From Lachnospiraceae bacterium AC2029 (lineage in GTDB: Bacteria > Bacillota > Clostridia > Lachnospirales > Lachnospiraceae), in assembly GCA_000703065.1 (NCBI GenBank), contig JNLK01000001.1:1612001-1676000 (forward strand): a DNA stretch of 64,000 bases. The letters run 5' to 3'. Made by a program: the position numbers and the translations under genes. Under the pieces are notes generated by a model. That model saw only the letters and a program-made list of their open reading frames with translations. It was not told the origin of the DNA and made no database searches. This document shows, piece after piece, positions 34,539 through 44,099 of the stretch. Within the stretch, counting starts at the first letter, position 1. Every line of letters begins with the position of its first letter.

Positions 34539-36986
34539 TCACTCAAGTGCGATCACGTCACCCACGGAAAGTCCCGACAGGATCAGTCTCTCATCGGAAT
34601 ACTGTCCGATCTCATATATGGTCACCGGCGTCTTGGTAAGGCCGTCCTTTGTCACCTTCCATACAAATGTGGTCGTGGTCTGGTTCATGGTATCCTGCTC
34701 CGTGTAAACACATTTTGCAGGGATCGTGATCCCGCCGCTGACCGCAACGCCCCGGAATTTCACCTTGGCTGAAGGAAGCTCCGCTCCCGCGAAGAAACGG
34801 TCGTCATCCATTTTCACAATAAACTGTTCATCGTTTCCCGATACATATGCAGCGGAGGTCGTCATATGAACCTCGCCGTCCCGTGTGAAAAGATACACAT
34901 GCCCGGGGTTTCCGTTCTCGCCCACGCAGGTTCCCGTAAAGCTTCCGCTCTCTGTCTCAAAGGTGATCTTCTGTCCCGGCTTCGCTCCTGAAGCCGCAGG
35001 CTGGCCGCGCTTCGACGGCATATTTACCCGAAGGAGATTCTCTCCGATCCGGCTGACCACAAACAGGCACTGCCCCTTCGAGACCATGGAATCCTTCCTC
35101 GGGATATTCTCTCCGATCTCCCCGGCCTTGTCGGCCTTCACTACGGAGGTTCCGCCCGAGCCCGCAGAGCTCTGATTCATTTCCTCCCGGATGGATTCTA
35201 TATTTGCGCTGTACTCGGCAGCCTCCAGCTTCCGTTCCTCGCTCAGGATCTCCAGATCCAACTGCAGCCGCTCCTTCAGATACATTTTATCCCGGATCTC
35301 CTCCAGTTCTTCCTGAGAAGATCCTGTGGTCTCTTCCTCTTTATCCTCTTCGTCATCCGGGGCAGCTTCCTTGTCCGTCTCCAATGACCCGGCTGCTTCC
35401 CCGTCAGTTCCCGGCACCTCATCCGTTTCGTCATCGGATGCTGTCTGACCGTCATTCTGTCCGATCGCCGGCACCGCCTCAAGGGTCTTCGCCGGCTCCG
35501 AGGGCACCTTCGGCTCCGGTTCCTTCTTTGCTTCTTCCAGCTCTTCCTTCAGTTCCTTCTCCTTCGCATCATATCCGGCCACGCTGGTCTTATGTCTCTG
35601 CTCCGTATCCGCCAGCCGGTTCTGCTGCTCTGCCTTCTCTCCGCGGGCGGAGGGGATCGAGATGGTCATGATCTCCGCTCCCGCTGCAACCTCGGAACCT
35701 GCAGACGCTTTCACATCCGTTACGGAACCGTCGGCAGACGCAAGGTAGATATCATGCTCCGTGAGATACATGTCAAAGTAGGTTGACTCATGTTCCTCCA
35801 CGTAATCGCCGATCTCTACGGTATGCTCCTGGTACTTGGCGGGGATCACCGCCTTATTGTCATAGAAGACTCTCTCGCCTTCGGAAAGTCCTGCCTTCAC
35901 CTCGGAGTAAAGCGCATCTCTCACACCCAGTGTCAGATTCCGGCGCTCCCGCTGTCCGTCCTGATCCAGTACGTAGCAGTAGTAGGTCTCACCCTCCTGG
36001 TAAATGGAGTCATTTCCCACAGCCAGCACGTCCGTGCAGCCGACCTTTGTAAAATAGATCGGCACGGTACTTCCCGCTTCCAGCTTCGCGCCCTGTGCGC
36101 GGAACCTCACCGGAGGATAGTTCCCAACGCTGCTGGCGTAGCTCTGCTCCGCGGAGGTGTAGTCGTATTCCTCCACAGGAAGCTTCTTTCCGTCCGCCAT
36201 GATGTACTTCTGCTCATAGTCCTTATATTTGTACTCATCCGTGGTCTGCTCCGTTTCGATATAGAGATCGTCGAAATCGGAGATCACGGCAATGTTCGAA
36301 TTTGCAAATACCATATTTCCCGCGGACAGGTCAAAAAGATAGGTCACCGTTCCGCTGTGGGGTGCCGTAAATGTCAGCTTCGAACGGCTCTCCTTCAGCT
36401 TCGATATCTGTTTGTTCAGCTCGGAGATCGCGGAATCCGCCGATGCCAGATCGTATCTCCTGTTCTCCTGTTCCTTCCGGATCTCGGTGGCGTAAACCTC
36501 CGCTTCCGCCGGCAGCCCCACCTCCTCCGAAGCCTTCTTCAGGTACTCCAGCCGGGCCTCCGTCTTCCGGGAAATGCTGTCTCCCGCGGAACGCTGTACG
36601 TTCAAGGTGTCTATCTGCTTAGAAAGATTCCGGATCTGGGAATCGATGGCACGTGTATCACCCGTGGCGATCACCTGTCCCTTCTCCACATGATCTCCGG
36701 GATTCACCTTCATTTCATAGATATCAAAGGTCGTTTTCGAGAAGACCGGATAACTCTCCGGAACCACGATACCCTCCAGGAACTTCACCTCTCCGATATC
36801 CTTCTTCTCCACCGGACGGTAGGATTCCGTCAATGTCACTGGCTCCAGAAGCTCCGGTGCCGCAGCAGTTTCCTGCTTTCCGCATGCGCTGCAGACCGAA
36901 AGAAGCATACAGAGAAGGAGGGTAAGGGCGGTTCTTCTGCGAACCGTCCTTCCATGTATGTAATTGTGAGAAATTCCTTTTTTCAT
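34539..36986 (-). CDS. Large HlyD/MacA-like lipoprotein adaptor (815 aa)
   Basis: The protein has a lipoprotein signal ending in SACGKQ (about residue 36). A biotinyl/lipoyl-like segment near VNPGDHVEKGQVIATGD and long coiled coils (about 120-210 and 455-640) follow, then beta-barrel domains and a C-terminal part. A second DITSK-like hairpin repeats near residues 405-450. An acidic insertion (about 483-556) rich in Glu, Asp and Pro breaks the second coiled coil. Adaptors of this class link permeases with periplasm- or wall-spanning partners. At 815 residues it is roughly twice the usual size, as if two adaptors were fused. Confidence 0.85.
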   Translation of the reverse strand: MKKGISHNYIHGRTVRRRTALTLLLCMLLSVCSACGKQETAAAPELLEPVTLTESYRPVEKKDIGEVKFLEGIVVPESYPVFSKTTFDIYEMKVNPGDHVEKGQVIATGDTRAIDSQIRNLSKQIDTLNVQRSAGDSISRKTEARLEYLKKASEEVGLPAEAEVYATEIRKEQENRRYDLASADSAISELNKQISKLKESRSKLTFTAPHSGTVTYLFDLSAGNMVFANSNIAVISDFDDLYIETEQTTDEYKYKDYEQKYIMADGKKLPVEEYDYTSAEQSYASSVGNYPPVRFRAQGAKLEAGSTVPIYFTKVGCTDVLAVGNDSIYQEGETYYCYVLDQDGQRERRNLTLGVRDALYSEVKAGLSEGERVFYDNKAVIPAKYQEHTVEIGDYVEEHESTYFDMYLTEHDIYLASADGSVTDVKASAGSEVAAGAEIMTISIPSARGEKAEQQNRLADTEQRHKTSVAGYDAKEKELKEELEEAKKEPEPKVPSEPAKTLEAVPAIGQNDGQTASDDETDEVPGTDGEAAGSLETDKEAAPDDEEDKEEETTGSSQEELEEIRDKMYLKERLQLDLEILSEERKLEAAEYSANIESIREEMNQSSAGSGGTSVVKADKAGEIGENIPRKDSMVSKGQCLFVVSRIGENLLRVNMPSKRGQPAASGAKPGQKITFETESGSFTGTCVGENGNPGHVYLFTRDGEVHMTTSAAYVSGNDEQFIVKMDDDRFFAGAELPSAKVKFRGVAVSGGITIPAKCVYTEQDTMNQTTTTFVWKVTKDGLTKTPVTIYEIGQYSDERLILSGLSVGDVIALE

Positions 36987-37060
36987 ATATCTTCCTTCTG
37001 TGGCCTTCCGTCGTCGGTAAGAATCTTCCTCCGGGGATTCACCCCCGGTATCATTTTTCG

Positions 37061-38086
37061 TTACGGCATCTCCAGCTGCTCTCCGCCGGACAGGCCTTCC
37101 TTTATGATGATGTCGTTACCCACCGTTTCTCCCGGGGTAACCTCCACTACGTCATGCATTCCGTTCTCCCGGACCACATAGGCGTAGTATTTTTCTTCCT
37201 TCTTGTAGATCGCCAGTTTATTGACGTAGCACACATCCTTCATCACCGGCAGCTCGATCTCCAGCTTGATGGACTTGTCCAGCATCTCACCGTCGGCATC
37301 CACAGGCTCGAAATAAACCTTCGATCCGGACTCTCCCTCCGGTGTCTCCACCACCTGTACCTTCCGCTTTGCTCCGCCGGAGGACGCCGTGTAGATCTCT
37401 CCCGGTTTGAAGTTATAGATCTCCGAAGGCTCCATGACATAGATCCTCCGGCTCTGGTCTACGATCACCAGATCCTGTCCCGGGATCACGTAACCGTCAT
37501 TAAGCACGGGATTTACGTAGCTGACATATCCTTCCTCCTTGGAAATGATGTTCAGCTTACCGTAGGTATCCTGAATATCCTGGATATACAGCCGGGAAAC
37601 CTCGATATCCCGGTTCAGCTGATCGATCTCATTCTTATGATCCTCCGAGGGATCGATGGCGGACAGCTTCTTCAAATGATCGATCTCCAGGTTTGCGTCC
37701 CGGATACTCTTCTCACTGTCCTGAATCTGCTTATCCAGTTCCTCCGAATGGAAGGACACCAGCACATCTCCTGCCCTGACATGATCTCCCACATCCACCC
37801 GGACCTCATCGATGGTCATCTTGTAAAGACCATAGAGTTCCTCGTACTGTGCATCGGAGAACTGATAGCGGGACTGTTCAAAACCCAGCAGATCAAGGCG
37901 CGACGAAAACTGAGGTGTCAGATCTCCGCGGAGTACCTCAGCTGTCTTCGGTACGACTGCGTGATAGACCGGCGCCTCAGCGGGAACCAGCGTATCCTCT
38001 ACGGCCCCGCCGCATCCCGTCAGGGACATGGAAAGAATCAACGCACACGCTGCGATATTCAGTTTTCGGCACCGTAATTTCTGCAT
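37061..38086 (-). CDS. HlyD/MacA-like lipoprotein adaptor
   Basis: The 341-residue product starts at the ATG at 38086 after AAGGGGAAAGC and has a lipobox LTGCG. The lipoyl-like hairpin VDVGDHVRAGDVLVSFHSEE precedes a coiled coil (about 120-190). Barrel domains and a C-terminal VTPGETVGNDIIIKEGLSGGEQL segment follow. This is a standard adaptor size. It precedes the giant adaptor and is the first gene after the internal promoter with the 11-base direct repeat. It likely pairs with the FtsX permease. Confidence 0.88.
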   Translation of the reverse strand: MQKLRCRKLNIAACALILSMSLTGCGGAVEDTLVPAEAPVYHAVVPKTAEVLRGDLTPQFSSRLDLLGFEQSRYQFSDAQYEELYGLYKMTIDEVRVDVGDHVRAGDVLVSFHSEELDKQIQDSEKSIRDANLEIDHLKKLSAIDPSEDHKNEIDQLNRDIEVSRLYIQDIQDTYGKLNIISKEEGYVSYVNPVLNDGYVIPGQDLVIVDQSRRIYVMEPSEIYNFKPGEIYTASSGGAKRKVQVVETPEGESGSKVYFEPVDADGEMLDKSIKLEIELPVMKDVCYVNKLAIYKKEEKYYAYVVRENGMHDVVEVTPGETVGNDIIIKEGLSGGEQLEMP

Positions 38087-38112
38087 AGCTTTCCCCTTCC
38101 GAAGGATATGGT

Positions 38113-38139
38113 AATATATAAAAGCATCCAAAATGCATC
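38113..38139 (-). promoter_or_regulatory. Promoter with 11-bp direct repeat before the adaptor genes
   Basis: On the minus strand two adjacent half-sites GATGCATTTTG (38129-38139) and GATGCTTTTAT (38118-38128) are followed by an AT-rich -10 candidate (TATATT, 38113-38118). There is no good -35, as expected of an activated promoter. Head-to-tail 11-base half-sites are typical of OmpR-type regulators, one of which is encoded in this locus. Confidence 0.6.
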
Positions 38140-38206
38140 AAAAATGAAAAAAAGAAGCATCTTCCGAACTTCTGCGGACAGCAGACCGGAGAATACTTCT
38201 TTTCTT

Positions 38207-38725
38207 TTACTTAAACGGTATCTTTGTTTCATCCAGGAGCGTTCCGCCCTCGGTGATGTAGTAGTCGTGAACCTCCGTTCCGTCGAACTTGGTGAAGGTT
38301 ACCTTCCAGAAGATGGCCGCATAGGTTTGGAAGGTGGTATCCACCGCCTTATACGGAGTCGCATCCCAGGTATACCATTTCTGATAACGGGAGACGACGG
38401 GATACGTAAATGTGGTCACGACGTCATACTCCGACAGTGAGCAGTCCTCCTCGGAGGCCGGGGATATGCTGCTCTCCCATTCCCCGTAGATCAGATTGAC
38501 ACGCTGCTCCTCCGTCAGCTGGCGGGATGCATTCTTCACCACGGCATCTGAAGGACCGGAATAGTACTCTGCCGGCACCGGAGTGACGGCGTCGTAATCC
38601 GACGAAGATTCCCGTTTCATCAGAACCCCCGGAAGGATCAGCGTCGCGGCCACCACAGCACCGGTAAACAACAGTGCCAGAGCCGAGATGATATATGAAA
38701 TTGTCCTTCTTCTCTTCGTCTTCAT
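38207..38725 (-). CDS. Hypothetical membrane-anchored protein in the export cluster
   Basis: The 172-residue protein has one N-terminal transmembrane helix (about 8-33) and an outside domain of about 135 residues with many Tyr and Trp. No family is recognised. It lies between the histidine kinase and the adaptor genes on the same strand. It ends about 68 bases before the promoter that precedes the adaptors. It may be an accessory sensor or export component; this is guesswork from position. Confidence 0.6.
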   Translation of the reverse strand: MKTKRRRTISYIISALALLFTGAVVAATLILPGVLMKRESSSDYDAVTPVPAEYYSGPSDAVVKNASRQLTEEQRVNLIYGEWESSISPASEEDCSLSEYDVVTTFTYPVVSRYQKWYTWDATPYKAVDTTFQTYAAIFWKVTFTKFDGTEVHDYYITEGGTLLDETKIPFK

Positions 38726-38839
38726 GGTTATCCTCTGTCTCTATTCATACGATGATACACGACCCACCGCCTGCATTCCGTGATCACTTCTTCCGATCCG
38801 GTTATTTCGACGTCTGTCACGGCATCCTGTCCCATTTGT

Positions 38840-40426
38840 TCATGATGATTCCGTATCCTGCTCCTCCGTGATACTCGGTATCGTTACCACAAATGTACTT
38901 CCCTCTCCCGGCGTACTGGTGAGGTCGATGGTCGCACCGTGCCGCTCCAGGATCACCGCCACCAGCGACATGCCGAGACCTGCGCCGCCGGCCGCACGGG
39001 TACGGGATTTATCTACCATATAGAATTCATCAAAGATCTTCTTCTGATCCTCCTCGGAGATTCCGATCCCGTGGTCACGGACGGAGAAGGCATATCCCGT
39101 GCCGCCGGTCGTTCCTTCTCCCGGCTTCCCCTCGTCCTTCCCCTGATCCGAACGCTTCTTCGTTGTCTCCGTACTCTCCGGGGTCACGGGCTCTCCCAGA
39201 AACTCCACCACATCTCCCTCCTTCGATGCCTTTCTCGCATTGTCGATCAGGTTGATGAATACGGATTTCAGAAGCTCCGCATCCCCTCCGAAGATTCCGG
39301 GACGTACATCCAGCGTCAGCCGGACGCCCGACTTCTCCATCAGCGGAGCCATACTTGCCGCCACGCTTTCCGCAAGCGTAACTGCCGCAACGGGCTTACG
39401 ATCTATGGGATGATCCTTCAGATAGAGAAGGTCGAAAAGCTTCATGGACATGGACTCAAGCCGCTTTCCCTCCGAAAAGATATAGCCCAGTGCGGTCTGC
39501 TGCTCCTCTCTGGAAAGATCCATGGAACGCATGGTATCCGCATAACCGATGATACTGGTCATGGGGGTCTTGATCTCATGGGTAAAGTCCGCCACAAACT
39601 GCTCCCGCCGGTGGATCATGTCATTCAGCTCCTCCACATGATCCTCAACGGAATCCGCCATGGAATTGAACCGGTCTGCCAGCTGGCCCACCTCATCAGC
39701 AGAACGGATATCCGAACGAACGGAATAATCACCCGCCGCAAATGCGTTTGTGGTCCCGCTCAGCTTCTCCAGCGGCCGGGTCAGCAGCCAGCTGAGGACA
39801 AAGAGCAGCAGGGTTGCCAGACAGAGAAGCACGATGGTGAACTGCCTGTAGTCACGGATACTCTGATCCAGAAGCGTCTTCATTCCCGTGATATCCCTGC
39901 AGGTGATGATATTCAGCGCGGCTCCGTCCACCATGGTCTCCGAGGTGACGAACAGCTTCGCCGTCTCCCCGTCCTCCACCATAAGATAGTTCTTCTTCGC
40001 GTCTGCCGGAAATGTGAAGAATTTCTCTGCATACTTCCCCAACACCGGATCCGTCTCCGGCGTTTCATCGGAATACCCGGACGAGGACACATTTTCCGAA
40101 AGAGGATCCACATCGGCTCCTCCCATATAGATGTACTTCCCGTCGTACCGAAGATAGAGGTCCTCCTCGCCGGAGAGCATTCCGCTGTACACCGCCCGGC
40201 CGATCTCGGGAAGACTGATGTAAAGGTTGTAATACTGCTGATTGATCACGTTCAGAAGGGAGTACTCCACGGAGGACTGTACCAGATTATTCTCGGTCAC
40301 TGCGGACTTGATCTCCGTATCCATGGTGAGCCGGTAGCTTCTCCGCATCAGAAGAAAGCCCACGATTCCCGTCGTGAGCGAAAGAAGGATCAGATTCAGG
40401 ATAATGACCTTGTACCGAAACTTCAT
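38840..40426 (-). CDS. Sensor histidine kinase with HAMP domain
   Basis: The 528-residue kinase has two membrane helices bounding an outside sensor (about 30-190). A HAMP segment (about 220-270) and the HisKA motif FTHEIKTPMTS follow. The ATPase domain has N-box NLIDNARKAS and G-boxes HGIGI and AGGAGLGMSL. A Gly/Thr-rich insertion near residues 415-440 lies between N-box and G-box. It should phosphorylate the response regulator encoded 56 bases upstream. Confidence 0.92.
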   Translation of the reverse strand: MKFRYKVIILNLILLSLTTGIVGFLLMRRSYRLTMDTEIKSAVTENNLVQSSVEYSLLNVINQQYYNLYISLPEIGRAVYSGMLSGEEDLYLRYDGKYIYMGGADVDPLSENVSSSGYSDETPETDPVLGKYAEKFFTFPADAKKNYLMVEDGETAKLFVTSETMVDGAALNIITCRDITGMKTLLDQSIRDYRQFTIVLLCLATLLLFVLSWLLTRPLEKLSGTTNAFAAGDYSVRSDIRSADEVGQLADRFNSMADSVEDHVEELNDMIHRREQFVADFTHEIKTPMTSIIGYADTMRSMDLSREEQQTALGYIFSEGKRLESMSMKLFDLLYLKDHPIDRKPVAAVTLAESVAASMAPLMEKSGVRLTLDVRPGIFGGDAELLKSVFINLIDNARKASKEGDVVEFLGEPVTPESTETTKKRSDQGKDEGKPGEGTTGGTGYAFSVRDHGIGISEEDQKKIFDEFYMVDKSRTRAAGGAGLGMSLVAVILERHGATIDLTSTPGEGSTFVVTIPSITEEQDTESS

Positions 40427-40482
40427 GCTTCTCCCGTCTTACTGCCTTTCCGCAGGTCTTAAGCCTCTCTCCTCAGGGATAC

Positions 40483-41148
40483 CTACCTGCCTTCCTCCTC
40501 CACCAGACGATAGCCGGTGTTATATACGGACTTCAGACTGTCCTTCAGTCCCAGCTTACGCCGGAGCCGCTGCACATGCAGATCCAGCGTTCTCGTATCG
40601 CCCATCCACTCCGCCTCCCAGACGGATTCGTAGAGACGTTCCCTGTAAAGAGTGATATTCAGATTCCTTACAAACATGGTAAGGAGGTCGAACTCCTTGG
40701 GCGTCAGTTCGACCTCTTCTCCATCCTTCAGCACCGTGCGGTTTTCCACATCGATCTTCAGGTCCTTAAATGTCAGTTCCGTCTCCGTTTTGTTATATCG
40801 CCGGAGAACGATGTTGATCCTGGCCAGCAGCTCCACCACCTCAAAGGGCTTCACCAGATAGTCCTCCGCCCCCGAGGTGAGTCCCCTCATCCGGTCATCC
40901 AGCGAATTCTTCGCCGTGATGAAAATGACCGGGATCCCCATGGGCCGGATGTATTCCATCAGCTCGTACCCGTTGATCTCCGGGAGCATGATATCCAGAA
41001 GGATCAGATCATAGGTATGATCCTCCAGAAGATCCGCTGCCGCCTTTCCGTCATAGGCCGTTGTACAGGCGTAGCCGGCCCTGGTCAGGTTCATCCGGAT
41101 CAGATCCGATATCGGCCTCTCGTCCTCAACGATCAGTATCTTCAACAT
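40483..41148 (-). CDS. OmpR-family response regulator
   Basis: The 221-residue protein has a receiver domain (acidic pair EDE near residue 8, phospho-acceptor Asp in LILLDIMLPE, Lys in YLVKPFE). A winged-helix DNA-binding domain (about 125-220) ends in TRTLDLHVQRLRRKLG. It follows the first lipoprotein gene by 51 bases and precedes its kinase. OmpR-type proteins bind head-to-tail repeats, as found at 38118-38139 and 45640-45661. GGAGGTAGGCGGT precedes the ATG. Confidence 0.93.
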   Translation of the reverse strand: MLKILIVEDERPISDLIRMNLTRAGYACTTAYDGKAAADLLEDHTYDLILLDIMLPEINGYELMEYIRPMGIPVIFITAKNSLDDRMRGLTSGAEDYLVKPFEVVELLARINIVLRRYNKTETELTFKDLKIDVENRTVLKDGEEVELTPKEFDLLTMFVRNLNITLYRERLYESVWEAEWMGDTRTLDLHVQRLRRKLGLKDSLKSVYNTGYRLVEEEGR

Positions 41149-41199
41149 ACCGCCTACCTCCGCAGTATCTTCTCTCTCCGAAATGGGAGTAACTGCATT

Positions 41200-42594
41200 C
41201 TACTGTGTATACATGATCATCAGTTTACTTCCGTCCACCGCATTGACAACAATGTATCCGATCTTTCCGTTGCTCTCCGCGGTAAACGCCCATGCCGGAA
41301 CCAGTGTGTACTCATGAGGATCCTCTTCCGATTCCACCGGGAAGTACATCAGGACGGCGTTGTTGATCTTCAGCTTCTGTCCGTTGACCTTTGTGGGATC
41401 AAACTCCGACTTCAGCATCTCCCGAACAGCTTCCATCAGATTGTCAAACTCCAGGATCTGGACATGATCTGCGATCTGCTCTTCCATTTCAAAGCTTGTC
41501 TTGATGTAACCGGCAAAAACTCCCTTGTCGTTCACCCAGAGACTTCCCGAATTTCCGAGCATCCAGTATCTCATATCCGAAGTTCCGGAATGAAGCAGAT
41601 CCAGCTGAACCTCATATCCGTCCAGCACCGCACCGTCCAGATTTCCTTTTTCCGCCTCATCCTCGGAGAAAAAGAAGATCTCATTCTGAACAGGATCTCC
41701 CTCATCCTGTCCCACGATGACCTTCATATCATCCTCTGACACCGGGATCCGGCATATCCCCTCGGCAAAATCTTTTGCAGAGGCGATCAGCTGTTCCGGA
41801 CTCGACTGTGTACGATTCGGCCGGTCCTTCATTTCCTCCCAGACATTTTTGCCCGACCAGATCTCCGTATTGATCCCCTCAATATGGTTCGGGAGCGGCT
41901 GAATGTCCGTCAGGGCGGGTGCATCCACCAGGTCCCCCGGATTCTTCGGATAGAAGGCCACTTGCTTCTCCCTGCTGAGCTTGCTGTAGGAAATGTTCAG
42001 GTAGTAGGTCAAACCCAGATAGGTTCCTTCGTAGGTATGATAGAACATATCCTCTCCGTCCTCCCAGGAAGGCACCTCCGACTTCCCGTCATACGTCGTC
42101 GCTTCCGGATGAATACTTCCGTATAACCCCTGAACGAAACCAACCAGATAATAATTGTCTCCCTCTTTTTCGGAAAGGGTTCTCTTCACCTCTGTCCCGG
42201 TATCACCGAACATATTCTTTACGATTTCCTCTTCCCGGATCTGATCCTCTACGATGTCGTGCATCTTATAGGAATGAAGATAATCCATTTCCCGTGACAC
42301 ATGATCGATGGAGATCTCCGCCGGTACATTTCCGATGGAGAAGGTATCCTCCCAGATCGGGGTTCCTCCGTTCTGTCTCTCCGGAAGCTCGTCGGTCTTC
42401 TTTCCTGTCTGTCCCGTGGTCTTCTCATCGGTTCCGGCCTCTTCCGTTGACGCTGTCGTGGAGCTCTCCACGGGCTTCGTACTCTGTGTGGAGGTGGATA
42501 CTCCGTAATCGGTTATCTCCTCCGTCGTTTTATCCCCGCAGCCCGTGAGGAGCAGCGCGGTACATATGGCAAGTGCCATCACTTTCTTTTTCAC
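41200..42594 (-). CDS. Lipoprotein paralogue 1 of three
   Basis: The 464-residue lipoprotein has lipobox LLTGC and a Thr/Ser/Glu linker. Motifs shared with its two neighbours are SIGN near the start of the mature domain, FGDTGTEVKRTLS, YHTYEGTYLGLTYYLNISY, and a C-terminal aromatic/Pro-Val-Trp region ending NAVDGSKLMI. No known family could be assigned. It lies ten bases after paralogue 2 and 51 bases before the response regulator. It may monitor or act at the cell surface with the kinase and exporter; this is inferred from context. Confidence 0.75.
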   Translation of the reverse strand: MKKKVMALAICTALLLTGCGDKTTEEITDYGVSTSTQSTKPVESSTTASTEEAGTDEKTTGQTGKKTDELPERQNGGTPIWEDTFSIGNVPAEISIDHVSREMDYLHSYKMHDIVEDQIREEEIVKNMFGDTGTEVKRTLSEKEGDNYYLVGFVQGLYGSIHPEATTYDGKSEVPSWEDGEDMFYHTYEGTYLGLTYYLNISYSKLSREKQVAFYPKNPGDLVDAPALTDIQPLPNHIEGINTEIWSGKNVWEEMKDRPNRTQSSPEQLIASAKDFAEGICRIPVSEDDMKVIVGQDEGDPVQNEIFFFSEDEAEKGNLDGAVLDGYEVQLDLLHSGTSDMRYWMLGNSGSLWVNDKGVFAGYIKTSFEMEEQIADHVQILEFDNLMEAVREMLKSEFDPTKVNGQKLKINNAVLMYFPVESEEDPHEYTLVPAWAFTAESNGKIGYIVVNAVDGSKLMIMYTQ

Positions 42595-42604
42595 TTTTTA
42601 ACTC

Positions 42605-44029
42605 CTATTCTTCGTAATATGCGATCCGGATCAGGGTTCCGTCCATTGCATTCTGGATTGCCTCTCCTATAAAATCCGTGTCCCCGGAATAGATCATCGC
42701 ACACCATACCGGAATATAGGTGTACTCTCCCTTCTTGTCCGCCGAAGCCACCGGATAGTAGCATAACACCGGTCTCGAAACGGTGATGTCCTCACCGTCG
42801 GCCCTTTCGCTTTCCAGCTGCTCCGAAAGCCCCGTCTTCAGGGCGTCCATGGCCTTCTCAAAGGTAAGGAGCTCCACCCGGTCTGTCAGACGTTCTTCAA
42901 ATTCATATGCATAGTGAATGTCGCAGGCTACAACTCCACGGTCCGTTACCGAAACCGTACCGGAATTTGCCTGGACCATGTTCCGCCCCGGATTCTCCAC
43001 GTAGAAGGACTGCTGTCCGAGACCCGTCTGTAACTGAACCAGATATCCGTCGATCAGAACATTTTTCGGATCCTTCTTCGTGAGCTCACCCTCCGGACAG
43101 AATACCAGCTGGGACAGAGCCCGTCCCATGTCGCCCGAATCGACAACCGTCTCCCTGGGCATTTTAAGCTTCAGTGTCTCCGAAACAAAATCCCATACCT
43201 CGGAACGGATCTGATCCGTGTCACTTCCGGCCTGATTGGTAAGATCAGGAAAGCACTCACTGAGATCCTTCATACTGTAGGACTGAGCATCATTCTCATC
43301 CGGAAGCATCAGCTGCCCGCCGTCCGCCTGGTTCATTTCCGTGTATTGCGGATTCCCGCTCACATCCGACCACTTCTTCGGAGAAAGGTTGATCACCAGC
43401 ATTTTCGTATCCTTACGGTAGCTGACCACCAGCTGGCTGTCGATATCGTTATGCTTCCCCTCATAGGTGTGAAGCGTGTAGTTCCGGTCATCCACCCAGG
43501 CCGGATAATCCTTCGGATACATCAACATATCATTGGCCCTGCCGGAAAGGACATACAGACTGTACGCATCCGAACAGCATTCCACAGCTCCCCGAGCATC
43601 CCCGTTGTCCACGCTCACCGTGCGGCGGACCTCCTTCACATCGTCTCCGAGAAGCGTCTTTACGATCTCCGCTTCTTTGTCCGTATCCTCCTTGACCTCA
43701 CGGACCCGGTAGGAAGGCAGCGTGTCCGTATCAACGATCACCGTCCCGTACTCCGCCATCTGTTCTGCCGTCAGGGAATCCGCATCCTTCCTGCTTCCCA
43801 CCACCAGAGTTTTCAGGTCCATGGTTGCATGCTTCGATCCGATATCCAGCTCAGAGTGATAGGTCAGCTCGGTTCCGCCCAGCATCTCCGACAACAGGTT
43901 GCCCTGCCCGGCTTCCGTATCTCCGGATTCGCTCCCGGAGGTCTTCTCCGTTCCCTTGCCGCAGCCGGCAAGAAGAAACGCCATTCCCAATATGACTGCG
44001 ACCGCCCTATGTGTAAATGTTCGTTTCAT
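42605..44029 (-). CDS. Lipoprotein paralogue 2 of three
   Basis: This 474-residue lipoprotein has lipobox LLAGC and a Gly/Glu linker. It has the same overall layout as its neighbours: YTLHTYEGKH in the first half and YTYIPVWCAMIYSG ... NAMDGTLIRIAYYEE at the end. It diverges most in the first third. It is flanked by close paralogues 10 and 70 bases away. Its function is unknown; its membership in the cluster suggests an accessory sensing or substrate-binding role. Confidence 0.75.
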   Translation of the reverse strand: MKRTFTHRAVAVILGMAFLLAGCGKGTEKTSGSESGDTEAGQGNLLSEMLGGTELTYHSELDIGSKHATMDLKTLVVGSRKDADSLTAEQMAEYGTVIVDTDTLPSYRVREVKEDTDKEAEIVKTLLGDDVKEVRRTVSVDNGDARGAVECCSDAYSLYVLSGRANDMLMYPKDYPAWVDDRNYTLHTYEGKHNDIDSQLVVSYRKDTKMLVINLSPKKWSDVSGNPQYTEMNQADGGQLMLPDENDAQSYSMKDLSECFPDLTNQAGSDTDQIRSEVWDFVSETLKLKMPRETVVDSGDMGRALSQLVFCPEGELTKKDPKNVLIDGYLVQLQTGLGQQSFYVENPGRNMVQANSGTVSVTDRGVVACDIHYAYEFEERLTDRVELLTFEKAMDALKTGLSEQLESERADGEDITVSRPVLCYYPVASADKKGEYTYIPVWCAMIYSGDTDFIGEAIQNAMDGTLIRIAYYEE

Positions 44030-44099
44030 CTGCCGTCTCCTTTTACTTTTTCATCGATTTATTCACCGGATCATTCTTCCGCGTGATCATTCCACATAA

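Noticed and set aside
33126-34772. A 548-codon plus-strand open frame
   Set aside because: It is the shadow of the FtsX permease and adaptor genes and reads as His/Arg-rich noise.
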